From NCBI RefSeq assembly GCF_017592395.1, contig NZ_JAGFOU010000019.1, positions 1-64,000 of the forward strand: a DNA stretch of 64,000 nt, in the 5' to 3' direction. Source of the stretch: Actinomyces bowdenii. Its GTDB lineage: Bacteria > Actinomycetota > Actinomycetes > Actinomycetales > Actinomycetaceae. Below the pieces are notes generated by a model, which had not been told where the DNA came from, did not search any database, and saw only the letters and a program-made list of their open reading frames with translations. Positions within the stretch are counted from its first letter, which is position 1. The number at the start of each line of letters is the position of its first letter. Shown one piece after another: positions 6,461 through 17,198 of the stretch. Made by a program: the position numbers and the translations under genes.

Positions 6461-8563
6461 TCACCACACGTAGATGGTGACCGTGGAGCCGGGCTTGACC
6501 CGCGTGCCCGGGGCCGGGTCCGTGGAGCGGACCGAGTCGAAGGCGCCGCCCAGGCGCTTCCTGACATCGACCCTGAGCCCCGCATCCTCCAGGGCCTCGG
6601 TGGCATCGTCCTCGCTCATCCCCGTGACATCGGGCACCGCCACCTGCTCGGGCCCCTTGGAGAGGACCAGGTCCACCGAGTCGCCGTAGGAGGCCGAGGC
6701 GCCCGCGGCGGGGAAGGAGGAGATCACCTTGCCCTTGCTGACCTCATCGGAGTGGGCCTCCGAGGTCCCGCCCAGGCGCAGCCCCGCCCTCTCCAGGGCC
6801 TCCTTGGCCTCCTTCTTGCTCATGGAGGCCACGTCGGGCACGGTGGTGGGCCGCTTGCCCTGGGAGATGACCACCGAGACCGAGGTGGAGTGGTTGACGG
6901 TCGTGCCCGCCGCCGGGTCGGAGGAGATGACCGCCCCGGCGGCGACGTCGGCGGAGTAGTCCTGGGTGACCTCCCCCAGGGCCAGGTCCTGGGCCTCCAG
7001 GGCGGTGCGCGCCTCCTCCTGGGTCTTGCCCGCCAGGTCGGGCACCTGCGTGGTCCTCACCCCGCGGGAGACCACGGCGGTCACCGCCCGGCCGGGAGCC
7101 ACGCGCCGGCCGACCCCCGGCTCGCAGGAGATGACGCTGCCCGCCGGGACCGTGTCGGAGTAGTCGCGCGTGGGAGGGGACCACACCAGCCCCTGGGCCT
7201 CAACGGCCGACCTGGCCTCATCCTGGCCCATGCCCACGATATCGGGCACGGGGATGCGCCGGCCCGGGCCGGCGCTGAAGAACCATGCGGCCGAGGCACT
7301 GGTGGCCGTGATGGCCAGGGCCGCCCCGACGACGACGGCGCGCCTGGACCGCAGCGGGGAGGCCGCTGAGCCGGCGGCCTTCGAGGAGCGCTCCGGGCGG
7401 GGGCCGGCCTCGGAGCCCGCTGGGCCGGCGGTGGCCGCCGAGGCGGCCGAGCGCACCGGGCTGACGGTGATCTCGTGGGTGCGCTGGGCATCCTGGGCCC
7501 CGGGCCTGAGCAGCAGGCGGCGCGTGCGCTGCTCGGGATGCGGACCGATCGAGCCGATCGGCAGGGAGATCGTGCGCATGCCCGCATGCGGGGGCTCCTG
7601 GGGGTCCTGCCCGTCCTGGGGGCTGTCGGCGATGGCGGCGCGCGCCGCCCGGGCATTGGCCGACATGGCCATCTGGGTGCGCACCGAGCCGGTCCCGCCC
7701 CCGCGGCGCACCGCCAGCTCCGAGGCGCTGAGCTCCTCCACGACGCTGCGCAGCAGGGCCAGGGCCGCATCGGCGTCCTCGGGGCGGTCCTCGGGGGAGC
7801 GCCGCGTCATCATCGCCACCAGCTCATCGACGTCGGCCGGCATCTCGGGGACCAGGGCCGAGGGCAGGGGCACGTCCTCATGGACGTTGCGGAAGGCGAT
7901 CTGGATGGGGGAGTCGGCGGTGAAGGGCTGCTCGCCGGTGAGCAGCTCGTACAGGACGATGCCGGTGGAGAAGACATCCGCGCGGGAGGTGGAGGCCCCT
8001 GAGGTGATGAGCTCGGGAGCCAGGTAGGCCACCGTGCCCAGCACATTGCCCGTCGTGGTCTGGGCCACCTCCGTCACGGCGCGCGCCAGCCCGAAGTCCG
8101 CGACCTTGGCCACCGAGCCGTCCGAGGGCAGCAGGACGTTCTCGGGCTTGATGTCCCGGTGCACCAGGCCGGCGCGGTGGGCCGCCCCCAGGGGGCGCAG
8201 CACCTGGGCCACCAGGCCGAGAGCCTCCTTGACCGACAGCGGTCCGGCGGCGATGAGGTCGCGCAGGGTGGGCCCCTCGACGTACTCCATGACCAGGTAG
8301 GCCACGCCCTCCAGGCTGCCCTGGTCGTAGACCGCCACGACCCCGGGGTTGGACAGGCGGGCGGCGGCGCGCGCCTCGCGGCGGAAGCGCGAGACGAAGT
8401 CGGGGGAGTCGGCCAGGTGGGCGTGCATGAGCTTGAGCGCCACCCGGCGGTCCAGGCGGCGGTCGTGGGCGCGGTAGACGGTGGCCATGCCACCGCGGGC
8501 AACACGGTCGACGATCTCGTAGCGGGAGTCGATGAGACGACCGATGAGGGGATCCGTGACCAC
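6461..8563 (-). CDS. pknL: PASTA-domain serine/threonine protein kinase (PknL type)
   Basis: This 700-residue membrane kinase has an N-terminal Hanks-type kinase domain (about 15-275) with HRDIKPEN catalytic loop and DFG motif. A disordered juxtamembrane part and one transmembrane helix near 409-430 follow. Four extracellular PASTA repeats (about 437-700) each begin with the V-P-D motif. PASTA repeats bind muropeptides or lipid II, so the kinase probably senses cell-wall state and phosphorylates growth and division proteins. The protein ends in YVW shortly after the last repeat. I name it PknL rather than PknB because it lies next to DAHP synthase and a polyprenyl synthetase, as in M. tuberculosis, and not with pbpA/rodA. 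The start is GTG 8563. Confidence 0.93.
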   Translation of the reverse strand: MVTDPLIGRLIDSRYEIVDRVARGGMATVYRAHDRRLDRRVALKLMHAHLADSPDFVSRFRREARAAARLSNPGVVAVYDQGSLEGVAYLVMEYVEGPTLRDLIAAGPLSVKEALGLVAQVLRPLGAAHRAGLVHRDIKPENVLLPSDGSVAKVADFGLARAVTEVAQTTTGNVLGTVAYLAPELITSGASTSRADVFSTGIVLYELLTGEQPFTADSPIQIAFRNVHEDVPLPSALVPEMPADVDELVAMMTRRSPEDRPEDADAALALLRSVVEELSASELAVRRGGGTGSVRTQMAMSANARAARAAIADSPQDGQDPQEPPHAGMRTISLPIGSIGPHPEQRTRRLLLRPGAQDAQRTHEITVSPVRSAASAATAGPAGSEAGPRPERSSKAAGSAASPLRSRRAVVVGAALAITATSASAAWFFSAGPGRRIPVPDIVGMGQDEARSAVEAQGLVWSPPTRDYSDTVPAGSVISCEPGVGRRVAPGRAVTAVVSRGVRTTQVPDLAGKTQEEARTALEAQDLALGEVTQDYSADVAAGAVISSDPAAGTTVNHSTSVSVVISQGKRPTTVPDVASMSKKEAKEALERAGLRLGGTSEAHSDEVSKGKVISSFPAAGASASYGDSVDLVLSKGPEQVAVPDVTGMSEDDATEALEDAGLRVDVRKRLGGAFDSVRSTDPAPGTRVKPGSTVTIYVW

Positions 8564-8570
8564 GGGACTG

Positions 8571-8576
8571 ATTCTA
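8571..8576 (-). promoter_or_regulatory. -10 box TAGAAT of pknL, leaderless
   Basis: On the minus strand TAGAAT is followed by exactly 7 nt and then the GTG start at 8563, so the transcript probably begins at the start codon. Confidence 0.6.
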
Positions 8577-8627
8577 CGGTCAACCGCGCGGCGCGCACGC
8601 CACCGCCGTGCCCCCGGCCCCGCGGGC

Positions 8628-9836
8628 TCAGGCCTCGCGCTCGGTGAGCGCGACCGCCAGGCGGTCCAGCTCCTCCAGGGCCGCGGGCTCCAGGCCCTGC
8701 CCGCCGGCCAGGGCCCCCAGCTCCTCCAGGGCCCGCGCCCCCGCCCTGCGGTGGGCGGCGATGGCCTCCTCGTGGGCGCCCCGGGCGCCGCAGTCCTCGA
8801 TCAACCGCGCGGCGGCCGTGATCCGGTCCTGGCCCGCCTCCCGGTTGGCCAGGACCTCGCCCAGCAGGGCGCGCCCCTCGTCATCGGCGCGCCCCCAGGC
8901 CAGTGCCAGCAGGACGGTGCGCTTGCCCTCCCGCAGGTCGTCCCCCGCGGGCTTGCCGGTGCGCCGGGGGTCCCCGAAGACGCCCAGGTCGTCGTCGCGC
9001 AGCTGGAAGGCGATGCCGATCTCCTCGCCGAAGGCCCCCAGCAGCTCCGCGGCCCGGCCGGCGGGGTCCATCCCGGCCAGGAGCGCCCCGATGAGCAGGG
9101 GGTGCTGGACGGAGTAGCGGGCGGACTTGTGGCGGATGACGGCCAGGGCATCGCGGTGCATCTGCTCCGCGGCCCGGCCGGGGTCCTGGCCCAGGGGCAG
9201 GGGGGTGACCTCGCTGCGCACGTCCAGGAACTGGCCCAGGGCGACCTCCGCGGTCATGGCGTCGAAGGCGGCCCGCGCCCGCAGCGCCTCCCCGGCCCGC
9301 GGGAAGCCGGCCTGCGCCGGGGCCGGCGGGCTCAGGGCGCTCATCTCCTGGCAGGCCAGCGACAGCAGCAGGTCCCCCAGCAGGATGGCCCCGCTGGCCC
9401 CGAAGTCCTCGGCCCGGCCGCGCCAGCCGCCCTCGGCGTGGGCCGAGGCGAAGGCCCGGTGCGCCGCCGGCAGCCCGCGCCGCGTCAGGGCCCCGTCCAT
9501 GACGTCGTCGTGCACCAGGGCGCTGGCCTGGTAGAGCTCGAGGGCCGCGCCCAGGTGGGGGGCCCGGGAGCCGGCCAGGCGGGCGGCCGGATCGGGGGGC
9601 CCGGGGGGCAGGCTCATGCCCACCCCGCCCAGGAGCGCCCGCATGCGCTTGCCGCCGCGCAGGGCCAGGGCCGCGGTGTCGAGCATATGGGTGCTGGCCC
9701 GGCCCAGGTCCTGCCAGGCCCGGCGGTGGTCCTCGATGACCTCATCGAGGCGGGACTCCACGGCGGCGCGGAAGGCCGCCAGTGCAGCCGTCAGGCCCGG
9801 CTCCCGAGCGCCCTTGATGTCGCTGGCATCGCTCAT
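8628..9836 (-). CDS. Polyprenyl (geranylgeranyl-type) diphosphate synthase
   Basis: This 402-residue trans-prenyltransferase chains isopentenyl diphosphate units onto an allylic diphosphate. Both aspartate-rich motifs are present: DDVMD at 110-114 and the second motif DDDLG with a following Asp (281-289). GGKRMRALL near 61 binds the diphosphate. Product length cannot be fixed from sequence; the large residues before the first motif suggest a short-chain product such as C15-C20 used for isoprenoids. It is read in the same direction as pknL, 64 nt upstream of it, but each gene seems to have its own leaderless promoter. Confidence 0.92.
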   Translation of the reverse strand: MSDASDIKGAREPGLTAALAAFRAAVESRLDEVIEDHRRAWQDLGRASTHMLDTAALALRGGKRMRALLGGVGMSLPPGPPDPAARLAGSRAPHLGAALELYQASALVHDDVMDGALTRRGLPAAHRAFASAHAEGGWRGRAEDFGASGAILLGDLLLSLACQEMSALSPPAPAQAGFPRAGEALRARAAFDAMTAEVALGQFLDVRSEVTPLPLGQDPGRAAEQMHRDALAVIRHKSARYSVQHPLLIGALLAGMDPAGRAAELLGAFGEEIGIAFQLRDDDLGVFGDPRRTGKPAGDDLREGKRTVLLALAWGRADDEGRALLGEVLANREAGQDRITAAARLIEDCGARGAHEEAIAAHRRAGARALEELGALAGGQGLEPAALEELDRLAVALTEREA

Positions 9837-9842
9837 GGCGCT

Positions 9843-9848
9843 AGCCTA
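9843..9848 (-). promoter_or_regulatory. -10 box TAGGCT of polyprenyl synthase, leaderless
   Basis: TAGGCT on the minus strand is followed by 6 nt and the ATG at 9836. Confidence 0.6.
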
Positions 9849-9886
9849 GGGGGCTCGCGGCGGTCCGGGCCCATGGGAATAAACGC

Positions 9887-9892
9887 TACACT
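9887..9892 (+). promoter_or_regulatory. -10 box TACACT of sigA
   Basis: TACACT lies about 100 nt upstream of the sigA start, giving a leader of roughly 95 nt that ends in a normal ribosome binding site. This contrasts with the leaderless genes around it. Confidence 0.45.
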
Positions 9893-9993
9893 CGGGGGGT
9901 TGTCTGCTTCAGCCCGTGGTGCGGCCCATGCCCGCGCGCCGCGGCCCGCCCACCACCCGCAACCCACCCGCACGCCCACGCGAAAGGAACTCC

Positions 9994-11643
<1,650 letters not shown>

Positions 11644-11664
11644 CGGGACCGGCACGGAGCCGCA

Positions 11665-11703
11665 GGGTCCCGGCAGGCGCCGTCCCGGTGCCTGCCGGGA
11701 CCC
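11665..11703. terminator. Hairpin terminator between sigA and rhodanese gene
   Basis: A perfect 14-bp stem (11665-11678 with 11690-11703) has an 11-nt loop. It lies between two convergent genes and could serve both. Confidence 0.75.
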
Positions 11704-11729
11704 TCGTCGTGCCCTCGGGCCTGCGGGGC

Positions 11730-12176
11730 CTACTGCTCGGTGACGGTGGCCAGCCCGGTGGTGCTCGCCGCCTCCTGGATGCCGCCCAGATCGGTGACCT
11801 GAGTCAGGCCGGCCTCGCGCATCGCGGCGACGGCCCGGGCGGAGCGGCTCCCCGAGCGGCAGTAGACCTGGTAGGAGGCGCCGGGGTCGAGCCCCTGGAT
11901 CCGGGAGGTGAAGTCCTCGGCGGCGATATCGATGTTGATCGCGCCCTCCAGGTGGCCCTCGGCGTACTCCTCGGGGGTGCGCACATCGATGAGGCTCACC
12001 GCCTGGGCGGAGGCCCCGGCCCCGGGGCCGGGGGCGCCGGAGGGCGAGGGGGCGCCGGTCGAGGCCCCCGAGCAGCCCGCCACGGCCAGGGCGAGCGCCG
12101 CGCCGAGGGCGATGGCGGCGCCCAGGCGCGGGGAGCGGGCGGGCCGGGGCGCTGAGGGGATCGAGGCGCTCGGCAT
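11730..12176 (-). CDS. Rhodanese-like lipoprotein
   Basis: The 148-residue product begins with a lipoprotein signal (LALAVAGCSG lipobox near residues 31-40), so it should be anchored outside the membrane. It continues with a Pro/Gly/Ser linker and a single rhodanese domain starting at VSLIDVRTPEEYAEGHLEGA. The catalytic cysteine is in the loop YCRSGSRS. Single-domain rhodaneses transfer sulfane sulfur or bind small oxidised thiols; the partner is unknown. The ATG at 12176 overlaps the TGA of the DUF7455 gene by one base, so the two are an operon. Confidence 0.88.
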   Translation of the reverse strand: MPSASIPSAPRPARSPRLGAAIALGAALALAVAGCSGASTGAPSPSGAPGPGAGASAQAVSLIDVRTPEEYAEGHLEGAINIDIAAEDFTSRIQGLDPGASYQVYCRSGSRSARAVAAMREAGLTQVTDLGGIQEAASTTGLATVTEQ

Positions 12177-12445
12177 CACTCGCCGCTGGCCAATCGGGAG
12201 GACTCGTCCTGGAAGAGCAGGGCGACCTCGCGCAGCCTCTCGCCGTGCTGCCGGGCGTGGTGGGCGCAGAAGAAGAGCTCCCCGGTGAGCATGACCGCCC
12301 GCACATAGGCCTGGGCCTGGCACACGTCGCAGCGGTCCGCCGTGGTCAGGGGGCGCTGCTGGGCCTGGTCGGCGGCGGGGGCGTCGGTCTGCTCGACGGC
12401 GGTCTCAGCGCCCTGGCGAGCCTGGGAGGTGCTGGTGGTGCTCAT
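12176..12445 (-). CDS. Small zinc-binding DUF7455-type protein
   Basis: This 89-residue protein has a disordered first 35 residues and then a compact domain beginning LTTADRCDVCQAQAYVRAV. CDVC and the later FCAHHARQH supply four likely zinc ligands. Small proteins of this type lie next to sigA and the topoisomerase gene in many actinobacteria, which supports the call; their function is not known. The start ATG 12445 is chosen because upstream in-frame codons give only low-complexity sequence. It is divergent from parE and translationally linked to the rhodanese gene. Confidence 0.8.
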   Translation of the reverse strand: MSTTSTSQARQGAETAVEQTDAPAADQAQQRPLTTADRCDVCQAQAYVRAVMLTGELFFCAHHARQHGERLREVALLFQDESSRLASGE

Positions 12446-12593
12446 GCCCGGCATTCCATCACGGGGCCCGCGCCGTGAGGATCCGGAAGGCGGGGTTTCC
12501 GCCTGCGGCGCATCCCGTTTCGCCGACGGCGCAGCAGGGGGCCGCCCTGCCCGCCCGGGCGCGGCGGGGCGGCCCGCCGGCGCGCGCATCGGC

Positions 12594-12599
12594 TACAGT
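12594..12599 (+). promoter_or_regulatory. -10 box TACAGT of parE, leaderless
   Basis: TACAGT is followed by 6 nt and the GTG at 12606, so the mRNA should start at the start codon. Confidence 0.6.
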
Positions 12600-12605
12600 C
12601 CGGCC

Positions 12606-14849
12606 GTGCCCCCTTCCGAGACGACCACCAGCCGAGGAGACTACTCCGCCCGCCACCTCTCCGTCCTGGAGGGGCTGGAGGCGGTGCGCAAGCGCCCGGG
12701 CATGTACATCGGCTCCACCGACCAGCGGGGCCTCATGCACTGCGTGTGGGAGATCCTCGACAACGCCGTCGATGAGGCCCTGGAGGGCCACGGCGACGAG
12801 ATCTCGCTGACCGTCCACACCGACGGCTCCATCGAGGTGCGCGACAACGGCCGCGGCGTGCCGGTGGACATCGAGCCCTCCTCGGGCCTGAGCGGGGTCG
12901 AGCTGGTCTACACCAAGCTCCACGCCGGCGGGAAGTTCGGCGGCGGCTCCTACGGGGCCGCCGGGGGCCTGCACGGCGTGGGCGCCTCGGTGGTCAACGC
13001 CCTGGCCGCCCGCATGGACGTGGAGGTCGACCGGGGCGGCAAGACCTACGCCATGAGCTTCCACCGCGGGGAGCCGGGCACCTTCGACGACTCGGCGGGC
13101 CGGGGCCCCGACTCGCCCTTCACCGGCTTCACCCGGGCCTCCGAGCTGCGCGTGGTCGGCAGGGTCAAGCGCGGGGTGACCGGCACCCGCGTGCGCTACT
13201 GGGCCGACCCCCAGATCTTCCCGCGCCCCGCCGAGTACGACGCCGGGGCCCTGCGCGCCCGCCTGCGCCAGACCAGCTTCCTGGTCCCCGGCCTCAGGCT
13301 CAGCCTCGATGACCAGCGCCCCGACGCCGAGGCCCTGGCCGCCTCGACCACGCCCGCCGCCGACGCGGGCGCCACCGACGACGCCGTGGCCGAGCCCTCC
13401 CTGCGGGCCTCGGCCAAGAACCCCACCGAGAGCGGCGACCTGTTCGACACCGGCGGCCAGGGCGTCGAGGTCTTCCAGGCCCTCGGGGGCACCGCCGACT
13501 TCGCGGACTTCCTGGCCACCGACGCCCCGGTGACCGACACCTTCCGCCTGACCGGCTCGGGCACCTACACCGAGACCGTCCAGCAGCTCGACGCCAGCGG
13601 GCACCTGCGCCCCGTGGAGGTCGAGCGCACCTGCACCGTGGACATCGCCCTGCGCTGGGGCATCGGCTATGAGACCACCGAGCGCTCCTTCGTCAACATC
13701 ATCGCCACCCCCATGGGGGGCACCCACCTGCTCGGCTTCGAGCAGGCCCTGACCCGGGTGCTGCGCAAGCAGATCGAGTCCAACTCCCGGGCCCTGAAGG
13801 TCACCAGCCGTGACGGGCGCATCGAGAAGGACGACATCCTGGCCGGCCTGACCGCGGTCATCACCGTGCGCGTGCCCGAGCCCCAGTTCGAGGGCCAGAC
13901 CAAGGAGGTGCTGGGCACCGCCCCCGTGCGCCAGATCGTGGCCAGGGTGGTGGACAAGGAGCTGACCGCCCTGCTGACCTCCTCCAAGCGGGACCTCAAG
14001 ACCCAGTCCCGGGCCCTGCTGGACAAGATCGTGGGGGAGATGCGGGCGCGCATCAGCGCCCGCATGCACAAGGAGATCACCCGGCGCAAGACCGCCCTGG
14101 AGAGCTCGACCCTGCCGGCCAAGCTCGCCGACTGCCGCAGTGATGACGTCGCGGCCTCCGAGCTGTTCATCGTCGAGGGGGACTCGGCCCTGGGCACGGC
14201 CAAGAACGCCCGCAACTCCGAGTTCCAGGCCCTGCTGCCCATCCGCGGCAAGATCCTCAACGTCCAGAAGGCCTCCCAGGCCGACATGCTGCGCAACGCC
14301 GAGTGCTCGGCCATCATCCAGGTGGTGGGCGCGGGCTCGGGGCGCACCTTCGACCTGGCCTCGGCCCGCTACGGCAAGGTCATCCTCATGACCGACGCCG
14401 ACGTCGACGGCGCCCACATCCGCACCCTGCTGCTGACCCTCTTCTTCCGCTACATGCGGCCCATGATCGAGGCCGGGCGCGTCTTCGCCGCCGTCCCGCC
14501 CCTGCACCGCATCGAGGTGGCGGGCCAGGGCCGGCGCAAGAAGGAGGTCCTCTACACCTACTCCGATGAGGAGCTGGTCTCCACCCTGCGCCGCCTGGAG
14601 CGCCAGGGCCGCAGCTTCAAGGAGCCCCAGCGCTACAAGGGCCTGGGGGAGATGGACGCCCACCAGCTGGCCGAGACCACCATGGAGCCCGAGCACCGCA
14701 CCCTGCGGCGCATCACCCTGGGCGATGAGGCCGAGCTGGTGGAGGCCGAGTCCGTCTTCGAGCTGCTCATGGGCTCCGCCGTCGAGCCCCGGCGCGACTT
14801 CATCATCGAGGGCGCCTCCGACATCGACCGGGAGCGCATCGACGCCTGA
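12606..14849 (+). CDS. parE: DNA topoisomerase IV subunit B
   Basis: The 747-residue ATPase subunit drives decatenation of daughter chromosomes with ParC. The GHKL ATP site is visible in ILDNAVDEA, VRDNGRGVPVDI and GLHGVGASVVNAL. The TOPRIM domain shows FIVEGDSALGTAKNARN and the metal-binding LMTDADVDGAHIR. An unstructured Ala/Thr/Asp-rich insert of about 50 residues lies near residue 240. I prefer ParE over GyrB because parC lies 4 kb downstream and the sigA-DUF7455-parE order is the actinobacterial topoisomerase IV locus. The GTG at 12606 gives the conserved start (SARHLSVLEGLEAVRKRPGMYIG after 16 residues). Confidence 0.93.
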   Translation: MPPSETTTSRGDYSARHLSVLEGLEAVRKRPGMYIGSTDQRGLMHCVWEILDNAVDEALEGHGDEISLTVHTDGSIEVRDNGRGVPVDIEPSSGLSGVELVYTKLHAGGKFGGGSYGAAGGLHGVGASVVNALAARMDVEVDRGGKTYAMSFHRGEPGTFDDSAGRGPDSPFTGFTRASELRVVGRVKRGVTGTRVRYWADPQIFPRPAEYDAGALRARLRQTSFLVPGLRLSLDDQRPDAEALAASTTPAADAGATDDAVAEPSLRASAKNPTESGDLFDTGGQGVEVFQALGGTADFADFLATDAPVTDTFRLTGSGTYTETVQQLDASGHLRPVEVERTCTVDIALRWGIGYETTERSFVNIIATPMGGTHLLGFEQALTRVLRKQIESNSRALKVTSRDGRIEKDDILAGLTAVITVRVPEPQFEGQTKEVLGTAPVRQIVARVVDKELTALLTSSKRDLKTQSRALLDKIVGEMRARISARMHKEITRRKTALESSTLPAKLADCRSDDVAASELFIVEGDSALGTAKNARNSEFQALLPIRGKILNVQKASQADMLRNAECSAIIQVVGAGSGRTFDLASARYGKVILMTDADVDGAHIRTLLLTLFFRYMRPMIEAGRVFAAVPPLHRIEVAGQGRRKKEVLYTYSDEELVSTLRRLERQGRSFKEPQRYKGLGEMDAHQLAETTMEPEHRTLRRITLGDEAELVEAESVFELLMGSAVEPRRDFIIEGASDIDRERIDA

Positions 14850-14982
14850 GCCCCGCAGGGGCCTGGCGGCCCGCGCCCTGGGGTAGTCTCCTCACGGGGC
14901 GCGATCACGGGGGCGGGGCTCAGGGCGCCCGGAGGCCGGCAGCCCCGCGAAGTACTGACGCCGAGTACTGGAGGAGGCGCCC

Positions 14983-16038
14983 ATGGCACCGGTCTACGGA
15001 TACCCCCGCGGCGGGGGGCACTCACCCTGGGCCATGCTGCGGCCCGGCCCGCGCTCCGCCCTTCCCCGGAGCCTGTCCTGGATGCCCCTGGGACCGGAGG
15101 ACAACGCCGAGCTGGCCGCGCTCATCGCCCGCGCCGAGGCCGTGGACAACCCGCCCTACCGCACCACCGAGCAGGAGACCTCCGAGTACTTCATCGACCC
15201 GACCTACTCGGGGGTGGCCGGGCGCGATGCCGAGGGCGTCATGCGCGCCTTCGGCCTGGTGCGCCTGCGGCCCGCCGGGGAGATCTACGCCTCCATGACC
15301 GGGGTGGTCGATCCGGCCAGCCGCAAGCAGGGCATCGGGCGGGCCCTGCTGCACTGGCAGACCGAGCGGGCCCGCCACCTGGTGGGGGCCGAGCGCGCCG
15401 GCGGGCGCCGGGTGGCCGGCGAGCAGCACGCCGCGGCCCATGTGGTGACCACGGTGCTGGAGGACGACGAGCGCATGCAGGAGCACCTGCGCCGCCTGGG
15501 CTTCGAGCCCCGCCGCTGGTACCGGGAGGTGCGCCGCTCCCTGGCCCAGGAGATCCCCGACATCGAGCTGGACCGCTTCTTGACCGTGGAGCCCTGGACC
15601 CCGCAGGTCGATGAGCTGGTGCGCCGCGCCCACAACCAGGCGGTCGGCGATGACTGGGGGGCCCATGCGGTCGGTGCCGAGGAGTGGGCGGCCGGGGGCG
15701 CCTTCGTGGTGCCGCACTGGAGCTTCGTGGTCATGGACCGCTCCAGCGACCGCGCCCGCGTGGCCGGCTACCTGCGCTCGAGCCGCTACGAGCAGGACTG
15801 GGAGGCCCTGGGGTGGCGCGAGGGCTACAGCGACATGCTGGGCGTGCTCAGCGACTACCGCAGCCGCAAGGTGGGCTCGGCGCTGCTGTGCGCGGCCATG
15901 CGCGCCTACGCCGCCGAGGGCATGGACTATGCGGCCGCCGGCGTGGACACCGACAACCCCGATGGGGCCTCGGAGCTCTACGAGTCCCTGGGCTATGAGC
16001 CCACCCGCGGCACCATCCTCTACGTGCTCGACGTCTAA
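14983..16038 (+). CDS. Tandem GNAT-domain acetyltransferase
   Basis: The 351-residue product carries two GNAT folds in a row. The first (about 20-185) has the acetyl-CoA loop sequence ASRKQGIGRALLHW. The second (about 190-351) has SRKVGSALLCAAMRAYAAEG followed by NPDGASELYESLGYEP. A two-GNAT layout is shared with mycothiol synthase and many uncharacterised actinobacterial enzymes; the substrate here cannot be deduced. The start ATG 14983 has a strong GGAGGAGG site. It follows parE by 133 nt and is convergent with the glycerate kinase gene. Confidence 0.85.
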   Translation: MAPVYGYPRGGGHSPWAMLRPGPRSALPRSLSWMPLGPEDNAELAALIARAEAVDNPPYRTTEQETSEYFIDPTYSGVAGRDAEGVMRAFGLVRLRPAGEIYASMTGVVDPASRKQGIGRALLHWQTERARHLVGAERAGGRRVAGEQHAAAHVVTTVLEDDERMQEHLRRLGFEPRRWYREVRRSLAQEIPDIELDRFLTVEPWTPQVDELVRRAHNQAVGDDWGAHAVGAEEWAAGGAFVVPHWSFVVMDRSSDRARVAGYLRSSRYEQDWEALGWREGYSDMLGVLSDYRSRKVGSALLCAAMRAYAAEGMDYAAAGVDTDNPDGASELYESLGYEPTRGTILYVLDV

Positions 16039-16060
16039 GCCCTCCTGCCCTGGGAGCCTG

Positions 16061-17188
16061 TCAGCAGGGCGCGCGGTGGGCCCACAGGCGCATGATGCTG
16101 GCCGCGGCGCGCTCGGCGCTGGGCTCGGCGATCTCCAGGGCATGGGCCGGGCTGGTGGCATCTCCCTGGCTGATCGAGACCACGGCCAGGCAGCCGGCCT
16201 CCAGCAGGGCGTCCGCATCGGCCCCCACCCGCCCGGCCAGGACGACCGTGGGCACGCCCCGGGCCGAGGCGATCCGGGCCACCCCCGCGGGGGTCTTGCC
16301 CGCCAGGGTCTGGGCATCGACCGATCCCTCCCCGGTGAGGACCAGGTCGGCCCCGGCGATGAGGCCCTCCAGGCCCACGGCGCGGGCCACGAGCTCCACG
16401 CCGGGCACCAGGCGCGCGCCGAGCAGCGCCATGAGGGCGAAGCCCAGGCCCCCGGCCGCGCCGGCCCCCGCGCGCTGGGCCAGATCCGCGTGGCCGGTCA
16501 GGCGCGCCCAGGCGGCCAGCACCTCATCGAGGCGGGCCACCTGCTCGGGGCCGGCCCCCTTCTGGGGCCCGAAGACGGCGCTGGCGCCCCGGGGCCCCAG
16601 CAGGGGGTTGTCCACATCGCAGGCCACCTCGATGCTCACCGAGGCCAGCCGGGCATCCAGCCCCGAGGCATCGACGCGCTCCAGGGACGCCAGGCCGCGC
16701 GGGGCCGGATCGATCCGCCGGCCGCCGGGGCCCAGGAGGCGCACGCCCAGCTCGGCGAGCATGCCCGCCCCGCCGTCATTGGTTGCCGAGCCCCCGATGC
16801 CCAGCAGGATGCGGCGCGCCCCCGCATCCAGCGCCGCCCGGATGAGGCGGCCCACCCCGCGGGTGTCGGAGCCCAGGATGTCGCGCTCACGGGGCTCGAT
16901 GAGCTCCAGCCCGCAGCAGGTGGCCATCTCCATGACCGCCGTGGTGCCCGCCACCGCCATCAGCCCGGCCGTGGGCCGCCCCAGCGCGTCGATGGTCTCC
17001 ACCCGGCGGAGCCTCGCGCCCAGGGAGGCGGCGACCGCCCGGGTGAAGCCCTCCCCGCCGTCGGACATGGGCACCTCGATGACCCGGGCCCGGGGCACGG
17101 CGGCGCGCACGCCCCGGGCCATGGCGGCGGCCGCCCGGGGCGCGGACATGGACTCCTTGAAGGAGTCGGGGGCGATGACGACCCTCAT
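16061..17188 (-). CDS. Glycerate kinase (GlxK family)
   Basis: The 375-residue enzyme phosphorylates D-glycerate, feeding it into glycolysis. Family hallmarks are the start MRVVIAPDSFKESMSA, the PMSDGGEGF motif near 54, and the GIGGSATNDGGAGML loop near 130. FGPQKGAGPEQ and VLTGEGSVDAQTLAGKTP follow in the C-terminal half. Start ATG 17188 is the conserved start. It is the last gene of a parC-amidohydrolase-glycerate kinase operon, 10 nt after the amidohydrolase stop. Confidence 0.93.
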   Translation of the reverse strand: MRVVIAPDSFKESMSAPRAAAAMARGVRAAVPRARVIEVPMSDGGEGFTRAVAASLGARLRRVETIDALGRPTAGLMAVAGTTAVMEMATCCGLELIEPRERDILGSDTRGVGRLIRAALDAGARRILLGIGGSATNDGGAGMLAELGVRLLGPGGRRIDPAPRGLASLERVDASGLDARLASVSIEVACDVDNPLLGPRGASAVFGPQKGAGPEQVARLDEVLAAWARLTGHADLAQRAGAGAAGGLGFALMALLGARLVPGVELVARAVGLEGLIAGADLVLTGEGSVDAQTLAGKTPAGVARIASARGVPTVVLAGRVGADADALLEAGCLAVVSISQGDATSPAHALEIAEPSAERAAASIMRLWAHRAPC

Positions 17189-17198
17189 GCCGTCGCCC